A stretch of DNA of 64,000 bases from an uncultured Dehalococcoidia bacterium (GTDB lineage: Bacteria > Chloroflexota > Dehalococcoidia > Lucifugimonadales > CATOSD01), in assembly GCA_951812395.1 (NCBI GenBank), contig CATOSD010000001.1:1709108-1773107 (forward strand), given 5' to 3'. Made by a program: the position numbers and the translations under genes. The notes beneath the pieces are model-generated. The model ran no database searches and had not been told where the DNA came from. It was given only the letters and a program-made list of their open reading frames with translations. This document shows positions 42,937 to 50,738 of the stretch, piece after piece (positions within the stretch are counted from its first letter, which is position 1; every line of letters starts with the position of its first letter).

Positions 42937-44196
42937 TTGCTCAAGAAAGCGTCGCGTCCGCGATCGGCCTTCTGGGCACAGGTCCGAGGTGTTCGGACCC
43001 TCAGGTCGTTCCAGCACCGCGAATACCGCTTTCTGTGGACGAGCACGGTGCTCTGGTCTCTCGGCTCATGGATGCAGCGGATTGCCACTGCCTGGCTGGT
43101 GCTAACCATCACCGAAAGCCCGGTGTTCGTGGCGCTAGCATATGCCCTGTACTTCATGCCCAGCTTTGTTGTGGCGCTGTACGCCGGCACCGTCGCCGAC
43201 CAGGTAAACCGGCAAAAGCTGATGATGGCGATTCTTGGCATGAACGTGGCGGCCAGCCTGGCGCTGACAGTCCTCGTGATGACCGACGTCGCCCAATTGT
43301 GGTCGATCCTGTTCATCGTGGGAATCATAGGGGTAGGCACTGCCTTCAAGATTCCGACCTCTCAGACAATGGCCTTCGACGTAGTCGGTCCGGAAAGCGT
43401 GCTCAATGCCGTGTCGCTGCAGTCCGTCGGCATGAGAGCAGTAGGGGTGTTTGGGGCGGTAGCCAGCGGAGCATTGATCGAGACGGTGGGCATGGGTTAC
43501 GCCTTCTTGGCCGCCACGATGAGCTACACCCTGGGCCTGCTGATGATCAGCCTGATGCGCTATAAGGCGAGATCGCGCCCTGAGACGCGCGGCCCTCTGG
43601 CGGCTAACATTCTGGACGGCATGAGAATCTTCACGCGCTCGCGGCCGCTGTCGATCGTCCTGTTAATGGCGGTGTTGGCAGAGTCCTTCGGGCTGGGAGC
43701 GCTGGCCATGCTGCCTGTACTGGCCGCCGAGGGAGCACTGGGCGTAGGGCCCGACGGTCTGGGGATTATGCAGGGCGCTGTTGGAATCGGTGGCGGGATC
43801 GCCGCGATCACCATTGCGTCGTTCAGCTCGGTCGGACGCAAAGGTCGACTGATTCTCATTGCCTTTCTGTGCTACGGCCTCGCCACTATCCTCATCGGTC
43901 AATCGAACGTGTTCCTGCTGACGGTCTTGCTGCTCTGCTGCTTCGGCCTGGCGCAGTCCACTTTCGACACCATGGAGATCGTCATCCTGCAACAGAACGT
44001 ACCGGACGAGATGAGGGGCCGAGCGATGGGTGGGTGGCTCGTATGCGTGGGAGTGGGCCCGTTTGGCTCCTTGCTTCTTGGCTACCTCACCGAGTTGTTT
44101 GGCGTCCAGCGCGCCGTCGGCCTCGGCGGCGCGCTCATTGTCGCGGTCGGACTCATTCTGATAGTCGCCGCATCGAGGGTACGCGCGATCGAATGA
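42937..44196 (+). CDS. MFS transporter (12-helix, MFS_3/EntS-like)
   Basis: The 419-residue product has about 12 transmembrane helices and the loop-2 motif AGTVADQVNRQKLMM. The N-terminal FQHREYRFLWTSTVLWSLGS pattern is typical of the MFS_3 exporters related to enterobactin exporter EntS. The TTG start at 42937 has GGAGG eight bases upstream. It lies between the second ureohydrolase unit (divergent) and the second class IV aminotransferase (convergent). The substrate is unknown. Confidence 0.85.
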   Translation: MLKKASRPRSAFWAQVRGVRTLRSFQHREYRFLWTSTVLWSLGSWMQRIATAWLVLTITESPVFVALAYALYFMPSFVVALYAGTVADQVNRQKLMMAILGMNVAASLALTVLVMTDVAQLWSILFIVGIIGVGTAFKIPTSQTMAFDVVGPESVLNAVSLQSVGMRAVGVFGAVASGALIETVGMGYAFLAATMSYTLGLLMISLMRYKARSRPETRGPLAANILDGMRIFTRSRPLSIVLLMAVLAESFGLGALAMLPVLAAEGALGVGPDGLGIMQGAVGIGGGIAAITIASFSSVGRKGRLILIAFLCYGLATILIGQSNVFLLTVLLLCCFGLAQSTFDTMEIVILQQNVPDEMRGRAMGGWLVCVGVGPFGSLLLGYLTELFGVQRAVGLGGALIVAVGLILIVAASRVRAIE

Positions 44197-44238
44197 CGGA
44201 TATCGAGACGACGCTCGCCATTCCTCGACTAGCTGCGA

Positions 44239-45165
44239 CTAGCTGCCACGTTCCGATTGGGGAAGGTGGCTCAGGGCCTGATCCACGAAGTTCACGCCGG
44301 CGAGGTCGCTCCACGCCGCCAGCAGTCCTCTCGTGATCGGCCCGGGCATTTCGTCCCCAATGGGCCGACCGTTCAGCGTGGCGACTGGAGCTATGGAGTA
44401 GCTGGTGCTGGTTATGAACGCCTCGTCCGACTGGTAGACGTCGAACGGTGTGTAGTCGCCTTCCTGCACAGGGATATCCAGCGTTTCGGCAAGCTCTATG
44501 ACTGTCTCCATGCTTATGCCGGGGAGGACGTGGCGGCGATTAGGCACCTTTATCACGCCGTCGGCCACGAACATGAAGTTGGCCCCCGTGCACTCCGCCA
44601 CGTTGCCGTCCATATCCAGCATCAGGGCAACCGCGTCGGGGTGCGTCTCCTTGGCCTCGAACTCGGCCATGAAGTGGTTCATCTTGTTCGCGATCTTCGC
44701 CTTTGGTGACAGGCTCTGCGGCGGCGTCCGCCTGACGGCCGGAGTGATGATTCGCGTGCCATCGACGTATTGCCGCGCAAAGGTCGCGAAGGCCAGCGGC
44801 AGACAGTAGATCGCCACGTTCGCACCTTCGTGAAATCGTGTGTCGATCAGACCGCGGCTGACCACGTGGGTGATGGAGTAGTCGTCGCTCGGTCCCAGGA
44901 GGCGGCGATTCGACGCGACCACTTCCTGGGTGATCTCTTCCATCTCGTTCTTAGATAGCCCTGGATCTATCCGCGTGTAGAGTAGGGAGCGGTAGAGCCT
45001 GTCGAGGTGAGCGCCCAGCTTGAAGGGTTCTCCCCCAAACGTGCGTGTCATGTCGTAAACCGAATCTCCCCAGCGAAACCCCCTGTCGAAAACGGAGATA
45101 ACCGCCTGGCTTTCCGGCACGGTGTTGCCGTTCACGTATGCTACTCGCTCTGTGTTCTGGGGCAT
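44239..45165 (-). CDS. Class IV aminotransferase (fold-type IV PLP), copy 2
   Basis: The 308-residue product is a paralogue of the one at 39725-40639. It shares ISVFDRGFRWGDSVYDMTRT, KLGAHLDRLYRSLLYTRIDP and the C-terminal YQSDEAFITSTSYSIAPV segment. The Schiff-base lysine lies in LSPKAKIANKMNHF, and ECTGANFMFV follows as expected. ATG at 45165 has GGAGAAAG upstream. It stands alone here, not directly beside a ureohydrolase gene. Confidence 0.87.
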   Translation of the reverse strand: MPQNTERVAYVNGNTVPESQAVISVFDRGFRWGDSVYDMTRTFGGEPFKLGAHLDRLYRSLLYTRIDPGLSKNEMEEITQEVVASNRRLLGPSDDYSITHVVSRGLIDTRFHEGANVAIYCLPLAFATFARQYVDGTRIITPAVRRTPPQSLSPKAKIANKMNHFMAEFEAKETHPDAVALMLDMDGNVAECTGANFMFVADGVIKVPNRRHVLPGISMETVIELAETLDIPVQEGDYTPFDVYQSDEAFITSTSYSIAPVATLNGRPIGDEMPGPITRGLLAAWSDLAGVNFVDQALSHLPQSERGS

Positions 45166-45319
45166 ACTTTCTCCTTCCGTTCGCTGAGATCAGCGACTGC
45201 AATGCCGCGTTGACACGCATATCTGGGCCGCTTACACTCGCAGACACACGCGCTAAGGGGCCATTCTGGCGTCACCGTAAATCCATCCCAGTATGTAGTT
45301 CATCGGCGCAGGAGGCGAA

Positions 45320-45766
45320 ATGTCCTACAGCTGGTACATTGGGGTAGCCCTGCTCATACGGACCATTGTAGGGCTCGCGCTTTCACTCATTCTGGCTACG
45401 TGCGCCATGTTTGTCATTCGCACCCTCTTCGCGATTGCGGAGGGCGAATGGTCACGCCTGATTTTCGCATTCTTCTGGTTCTCGTCGGTGGGCATCGGCG
45501 GCGGGCTGGGCGGGTTCATCGCGTGGCTTAACCTTGAAAATGTCCGCACGTCCCGCAAGTTGTTCCTCACCACGCTGGCCGTCGTGTTGTTGGCCGCGAT
45601 CGGTGGGGCGTGGGGCGGCTACTATTACAAAGTGGTGCTGACCGACTCGCTTACTCCTTTCACTGGCGATGAAGTCACGTCCACGGCGATATTCGGGGCA
45701 GCCGTCGCGGCCAACCTCGTTGTCGTGCCTATCGGTCTCTACTGGCGCAATCGCCACGGGTGGTAG
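45320..45766 (+). CDS. Small polytopic membrane protein
   Basis: The 148-residue product has four predicted membrane helices: IRTIVGLALSLILATCAMFV, the FAFFWFSSVGIGGGLGGFI region, LFLTTLAVVLLAAIGGAWGG and AIFGAAVAANLVVVPIGLY. ATG at 45320 follows AGGAGGCGA. I do not recognise a family. It lies between the class IV aminotransferase and the convergent ABC permease gene, whose stop is one base away. Confidence 0.65.
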   Translation: MSYSWYIGVALLIRTIVGLALSLILATCAMFVIRTLFAIAEGEWSRLIFAFFWFSSVGIGGGLGGFIAWLNLENVRTSRKLFLTTLAVVLLAAIGGAWGGYYYKVVLTDSLTPFTGDEVTSTAIFGAAVAANLVVVPIGLYWRNRHGW

Positions 45767-45767
45767 C

Positions 45768-46700
45768 CTAGTCGGTGCCTCGCAGAGCGGGGTCCAGTAT
45801 GTCCCTCAACCAATCTCCAATCTGCTGCACTCCGAGGACTATCAAGGTGAGGGCGATGCCTGGGAAGCTTGACAGCCACCAGCCGTTGTGGAGGTAGCCT
45901 CTACCCTCCTGCAGCATCTGACCCCAGCTTGCCGTTGGGGGCTGGATGCCCAGGCCCAGGAAGCTCAGCCCGGCCTCCAGCAGAATCACCCTGGCCATAT
46001 CCAATGTAGCCACTACGAAGAGAGAGGACAGTGCGTTAGGCAGGATGTGGCGGATCATTATGATCTGCGTGTTTGCGCCAACCGCCCTCGCCGCCGTGAC
46101 GTACTCCGTCTCCTTGATGCTGAGAACCTGGCCCCGCATGGTGCGGGCATAGGTAACCCATCCCGTCAGCGCGATGACCAGCGTCAGCTTGATGAGGCCG
46201 GGGCCCAGAGAGCCGATTATCGCGATGGCAACCAGGATGCTGGGCATACTGAGCTGGATGTCCGCCAGCCCCATTACGACCTCGTCGATGTACTTTCGGA
46301 AGCTGGACTCACCGGAATAGAAACCCGCTATCAGCCCGGCCGCCGTGCCGGATACGGCGCCGATGACCACGGCCGCGAATCCGATGCCAAGGGATATGCG
46401 GGAACCGTGCAGCACCCGGCTGAGCACGTCCCTGCCGAGGTCGTCGCTGCCCAGAATGTACGTGCGGCCGCTTCTCTCGACGGGAGTAAGGCTGGGAGGC
46501 TTGAGTACGTCGGTCAATTCCTGGTCGAGAGGATCGTAGGGGGAGATCACGTTTGCCAGGATGGCGCCCATGGAGAACAGGATTAGCATGACGATACCGA
46601 ACCACGCCATGAATCGTATCCTCAGCCGTTTTATCTTCTGAAGTAGGCTGAGGTTCGCGTTTCTCCGGAGTGGCGCTATTGCGACGCCTGTATCCTGCAT
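45768..46700 (-). CDS. Peptide/opine-type ABC transporter permease (DppC-like)
   Basis: The 310-residue inner-membrane protein has the N-terminal helix (MAWFGIVMLILFSMGAILAN), the DppC-type extracytoplasmic segment HILGSDDLGRDVLSRVLHG (YILGSDDLGRDVL here) and the EAA-like loop EYVTAARAVGANTQIIMIRH. It is the third gene of a binding-protein/permease/permease set that should import oligopeptides or related cations such as opines or guanidino compounds. No ATP-binding genes follow in the window. Confidence 0.9.
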   Translation of the reverse strand: MQDTGVAIAPLRRNANLSLLQKIKRLRIRFMAWFGIVMLILFSMGAILANVISPYDPLDQELTDVLKPPSLTPVERSGRTYILGSDDLGRDVLSRVLHGSRISLGIGFAAVVIGAVSGTAAGLIAGFYSGESSFRKYIDEVVMGLADIQLSMPSILVAIAIIGSLGPGLIKLTLVIALTGWVTYARTMRGQVLSIKETEYVTAARAVGANTQIIMIRHILPNALSSLFVVATLDMARVILLEAGLSFLGLGIQPPTASWGQMLQEGRGYLHNGWWLSSFPGIALTLIVLGVQQIGDWLRDILDPALRGTD

Positions 46701-46715
46701 GGTGTTACCGAAGGG

Positions 46716-47690
46716 CTAGCTGTACCTGATCCGCGGGTCCAGAAAGCCGTAGATCATGTCTACGATGAGGTTTACCAGGACGAATATGGAAGCAATCACG
46801 ATAATCGCGGCCTGCACCACCGCGAAGTCCCGCTTCTGTATGGCCTCTATGGCCTCGCGACCGAGGCCCGGCCAAGCGAACACCGTTTCCGTGATGACCG
46901 CTCCCGCGAGGAAGAAGCCAGTCTGAATGCCCACGATAGTGACCACGGGTATCGCGGCGTTCTTCACCGCGTGTCTCAGCAGGACGGCGCTCTCGTGAAG
47001 CCCCTTGGCCCTCGCGGTGCGTATGTAGTCCTGCCTGAGCACCTCCAGCATCGCGGATCGCGTGATGCGCGCGATGATGGCCATGGGGAGAAATGCCAGC
47101 ACTATCGCCGGCAGGACAAGGTGCTTCAGTCCATCCAGCGTGTGAAAGCTGAAGTTGAGCAATTCGACCCCGAAGAAGGCCGTTGCGTCGCCACGGCCGT
47201 GCGTAGGGAACCACCCAAATTGGACCGAGAAGACCAGGATCATGATAATGCCCATCCAGAAGCTGGGCCAGGCCTGGCCTAACACGGCAACGGACATCAC
47301 CGCCTGGTCCGACTTCGATCCCCTCTTTACGGCGGCGTAGATTCCCGCGGGAATGGCGAGAACGATGGTAATTATGAAAGAGGCTACCGCCAGCTCCAGT
47401 GTTGCCGGCAGGCGCGCGCTCACGAGCGAGAGCGCGGACTGATGCCTCCAGATCGAGTCGCCCCAGTCGCCGTGAAGAATGTCCCACCAGAAGTCGCCGA
47501 ACTGCACGATAAGGGGGCGGTCGAGTCCGAGCTGCTTGCGGATCACCTCCTCCTGGCCGGGTTCGACCCGTTCGCCGAGCATCATCCCCACGACGTCGCC
47601 GGAAAGGCGAGTCGTAAAGAAGACGATGGAGGAGATTATGATCAGGACTACAAAGGCCCGAGGTATGCGTCTTGCAAGGAATCTGCCCAT
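46716..47690 (-). CDS. Peptide/opine-type ABC transporter permease (DppB-like)
   Basis: The 324-residue protein starts MGRFLARRIPRAFVVLIIIS, typical of DppB, and has about six membrane helices. The periplasmic EEVIRKQLGLDRPLIVQFGD segment and the EAA loop DYIRTARAKGLHESAVLLRH match the family. It pairs with the DppC-like protein 15 bases downstream. The binding protein gene lies 153 bases upstream. Confidence 0.9.
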   Translation of the reverse strand: MGRFLARRIPRAFVVLIIISSIVFFTTRLSGDVVGMMLGERVEPGQEEVIRKQLGLDRPLIVQFGDFWWDILHGDWGDSIWRHQSALSLVSARLPATLELAVASFIITIVLAIPAGIYAAVKRGSKSDQAVMSVAVLGQAWPSFWMGIIMILVFSVQFGWFPTHGRGDATAFFGVELLNFSFHTLDGLKHLVLPAIVLAFLPMAIIARITRSAMLEVLRQDYIRTARAKGLHESAVLLRHAVKNAAIPVVTIVGIQTGFFLAGAVITETVFAWPGLGREAIEAIQKRDFAVVQAAIIVIASIFVLVNLIVDMIYGFLDPRIRYS

Positions 47691-47843
47691 GTGGACTTAC
47701 ACTTCACCTCTCAGCCGTGAAGCCTTGCCTAACCGACACCGGCGGGCAATTGAGCAATGGCCCGCCGGCGCCTGACGTGTTTTCTAGTGGCTTGTGGGAC
47801 TAGCCGCTTTGCTGTCTGACGCTTGGCGTTGCGAAGCGTGTGG

Positions 47844-49526
47844 CTAGCGCTTCTTGAACAGCCAGACGTAGGCTGCCTCGCGCTTCTCCACCTTCCAGTC
47901 CCACTCGTTAGAAACGCCGTAAACGAAGTTCAACTGGTATAGGCTCAGTATTGCGTAGGACTTGTTAAGAGCTGCGTAGGCCTCCTTCCACTTGGCGTTA
48001 CGAGCCGCCCCAACGGGCAGGACTTTGGCTTCGTTGCCTATGCGGATCCAATCGTTGATGTACTCGTCCTCCCAAACGCCGGGAGAGGTCTCTTCCCAGC
48101 CGCACCAGCGTATGGTGGTAACCTCTGGGTTCACGCCTCGCCAGTGCCAGCCCTCCGGGTCGCCGTGCGTGTCGACCGGCAGTCTGAACTGGTAGTCCCA
48201 GTCGCATGCGCCCGCGCCGGTCTTCTCTTCCCGGATGGCGTCGTCTGCGATGAACGCCTCGGCGTTGATGCCGGCTTGCGACACCATGTCGGCTACCACC
48301 TGGTTCTGCCTGACATCCTCGTTGTACACGCCCCTGGGGGCGAGGAACTCGATCGGCTCGTCGTTGTACAGGCCCTCTGCCTTCAGCTCCGCGACGAGCC
48401 TCTTGGCGTTGTCGAGGTCGTAGTTGGGGAATGGAGGCTCGTTCGCGTCGTAGATGATGCTGGTCGACGGCACGTTTCCGCGAAGCAGCGAGCCGAATCC
48501 GCCGAGAACGTCTTTGAGGACGGTCTCTCTGTCGATGGCCTCGCTTATCGCCTGGCGAAGCCTTCTCTCCTTGAGCGCGGGCTCGCGACCCACGTTGATG
48601 TAGTAGACCTGGACGTCGAACTGCCCCTCGGACATGATCCGATGGTCCGGGCTGTTGTTGATCGTCTCCACCTGCGGTATGAGCGGGTTGACCAGCCAGT
48701 CGATTTCGCCGCTCAGAAGCGCTGCAAGCCTGGTCGCCGGGTCCGGTATTGCGAAGACGGTCGCCTTTTCGGGCATGACGCTTGCCTGTGGGCCGAACCA
48801 ATCCCGGTTCGCCTCCAACTCCACCTTCTCCAGCTCTACCCAGTCCACGAACTTGTAGGCGCCAGTGCCGCCTCCAATGGGGCGGAGCCTGAAGTTGTCG
48901 AGACCAACCTCGTTCAGCAGGTCCACGTTCTCGATGCCGTTGAAGAAGTTGGTCTCCTCGAACGGCTGAATCGGGTGGGGCGTGTCCAGCGTCCAGCTGA
49001 GGGTGTGCGGACCCTCCACCGTGATGTCTATCACGTCCTGGTAGTAGGGAGTGCCCCTCAAGGCAGGTTCCGCGTTCATCACGTGCTCGACGGCCTTCTT
49101 CGCTGCCTCGGCGTTGAAGGGATCGCCATTGTGGAACGTTACACCCTCGCGGAGTGTCCACGTCCACTTGGTGAAGTCGCTGTTCGTCTCCCACGCGGTG
49201 GCGAGACGGCCTGACAGCTCGTCGTCGATGATCTCGACTAGCGGGTCCCAGATGTTCTTCTGGAACAGCACATTCTGGAGCGACGCCCTGTCTCTGCTGT
49301 ACATGCTGTTGGGCTCGGCGCCCTGCGCCATCCGAATGTGCTCTGTGGCGGTGACGTCGGCGGGAGCTGCCGTCGCAGGGACCGGGGTTGGTTGCGCCGC
49401 GGCGGCAGGTGCGGCAGTGGGCGCCGCATCCTCCTCCTCGTCAGCGTCTCCACAGGCAAGAACAATCGTCATCAAACCTGCCAGGACAATGGCCAACCAT
49501 GTGTACCGCATTCGTATTGACAACAT
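47844..49526 (-). CDS. Peptide/opine-type ABC transporter substrate-binding lipoprotein (family 5)
   Basis: The 560-residue product has a signal peptide with lipobox IVLAC, an acidic and Ala/Pro/Thr-rich linker (DADEEEDAAPTAAPA), and the DppA/OppA-type binding domain with LATAWETNSDFTKWTWTLRE and GVTFHNGDPFNAE, the family signature. ATG at 49526 has AAAGGAGGTAA upstream. The nearby ureohydrolases and aminotransferases suggest a cationic or guanidino substrate, but sequence alone does not show it. It has its own good promoter. Confidence 0.9.
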   Translation of the reverse strand: MLSIRMRYTWLAIVLAGLMTIVLACGDADEEEDAAPTAAPAAAAQPTPVPATAAPADVTATEHIRMAQGAEPNSMYSRDRASLQNVLFQKNIWDPLVEIIDDELSGRLATAWETNSDFTKWTWTLREGVTFHNGDPFNAEAAKKAVEHVMNAEPALRGTPYYQDVIDITVEGPHTLSWTLDTPHPIQPFEETNFFNGIENVDLLNEVGLDNFRLRPIGGGTGAYKFVDWVELEKVELEANRDWFGPQASVMPEKATVFAIPDPATRLAALLSGEIDWLVNPLIPQVETINNSPDHRIMSEGQFDVQVYYINVGREPALKERRLRQAISEAIDRETVLKDVLGGFGSLLRGNVPSTSIIYDANEPPFPNYDLDNAKRLVAELKAEGLYNDEPIEFLAPRGVYNEDVRQNQVVADMVSQAGINAEAFIADDAIREEKTGAGACDWDYQFRLPVDTHGDPEGWHWRGVNPEVTTIRWCGWEETSPGVWEDEYINDWIRIGNEAKVLPVGAARNAKWKEAYAALNKSYAILSLYQLNFVYGVSNEWDWKVEKREAAYVWLFKKR

Positions 49527-49617
49527 CCGGTTACCTCCTTTGAGGAAGGGGAAGAACATCCAAGAGCTCCGTTGACGTCCCGGTGGTCCGTCTTCGAGCC
49601 TGTCTCATGTTGGTGGT

Positions 49618-49646
49618 AAGATAGACACTCGGTTAAGGCTTGTCAA
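49618..49646 (-). promoter_or_regulatory. Promoter of the ABC importer operon
   Basis: On the minus strand TTGACA (perfect) is 17 bases from TATCTT (four of six), about 92 bases upstream of the binding-protein start. I see no gene in the rest of the gap up to 50018. Confidence 0.7.
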
Positions 49647-50018
49647 CTTGAAGAGACATGCCGGATTCCCACCAGCCTCTGTCTGTGAGAACCCTGCAAC
49701 CAGAAATGCAAGGCACGTCGGCGGGCCACACAGGAATGTGAAGCGCGGCTGGCCTTTGGAAATTCCACAGCACAACAAGTCTGCTGGCCTCGTCGCAGTT
49801 GACGTTGACACATGTCGATTGAGCCTAAGAAGTGTTGCCCGTCCCCCTATTTCTCAAAGGACGTGATCTCCAGACCCCGTGGCGTTCGAACGGCCGCGCA
49901 TCTAACCTCAAGAGCCGGGTGTCTGAACACCGGTGCCCGAAGTGCACTAGGATGGACTGTAAGTCATCATGAGAATGGGAATTGGCGTTTGGGAAGTCGT
50001 ACGATATGGAGGAAGCAG

Positions 50019-50528
50019 ATGGATTCAATGCAGATAGTTCGCATGGGGCTGGAAGAGTATTACGAGGACCTGACGAGGGCGCTGGATGGCCTTACGCGGG
50101 AGGAGCGCCGCTTCCAGCCCGGCCCCGAGGCGCACCACATCGACTTCGCCGTCTGGCACATGGCCAGGGTGGAGGACACCTGGGTACAGAGATTCGCCAG
50201 GGGCGTGGAGCCGGTCTGGGCCCGTGACGGATGGGAGGGAAGGGTGGGAATACTTGCCACGGAGGGCGGGTACGGGTACTCGGCCGAACAGGTCCGCGAT
50301 CTGCCCCGATTCGACCTCTCAGACATCATCGAGTACTACGAGAGCGTTCGAACGGAGACTTTCGCCTACCTCGAATCGCTGACCGAAAGTGACCTCGATC
50401 ATGCTCCAAGCCGCGACCGGCCCGGCTACACCATCGGCAGGATGTTCAGCCACCTGATCGTGGAACAGGCGCAACACACAGGTCAGGTCGCGTACCTGAG
50501 AGGCCTCCAGCGCGGCCTGGACAGATAG
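50019..50528 (+). CDS. DinB-family protein
   Basis: The 169-residue product has the four-helix DinB/YfiT-like pattern: GLEEYYEDLTRALDGLTREE first helix, FAVWHMARVEDTW with the first metal histidine, and HLIVEQAQHTGQVAYLRGL near the C-terminus with the second and third. Such proteins are metal-binding and often act as thiol-dependent transferases or detoxification enzymes. ATG at 50019 has GGAGGAAG upstream. The open frame runs further upstream to 49812 but without family similarity. Confidence 0.8.
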   Translation: MDSMQIVRMGLEEYYEDLTRALDGLTREERRFQPGPEAHHIDFAVWHMARVEDTWVQRFARGVEPVWARDGWEGRVGILATEGGYGYSAEQVRDLPRFDLSDIIEYYESVRTETFAYLESLTESDLDHAPSRDRPGYTIGRMFSHLIVEQAQHTGQVAYLRGLQRGLDR

Positions 50529-50738
50529 TGTCCCTGCTCTACCGGGACGCAATCTAGCCGGTGCGTTGTGACCGGCGGTACAACTAACTGGAGTGGGCAT
50601 CACGCGGATCGCGTGATCTCGCTGTAAGTCATAGGCGGCAGGCAGATAGCCCACTCGGCGATGGAGTCGGTCCGCTAGCTTCCTCATCTCTTCGGGTGTG
50701 CGGCATTGGGTCAACTGTCGAACGTGGTAGAGCGGCGC

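Noticed and set aside
47998-49194. 398-codon minus-strand frame and a 356-codon plus-strand frame over the binding-protein gene
   Set aside because: Both are shadows of the family 5 binding protein, whose frame carries the lipobox and signature.
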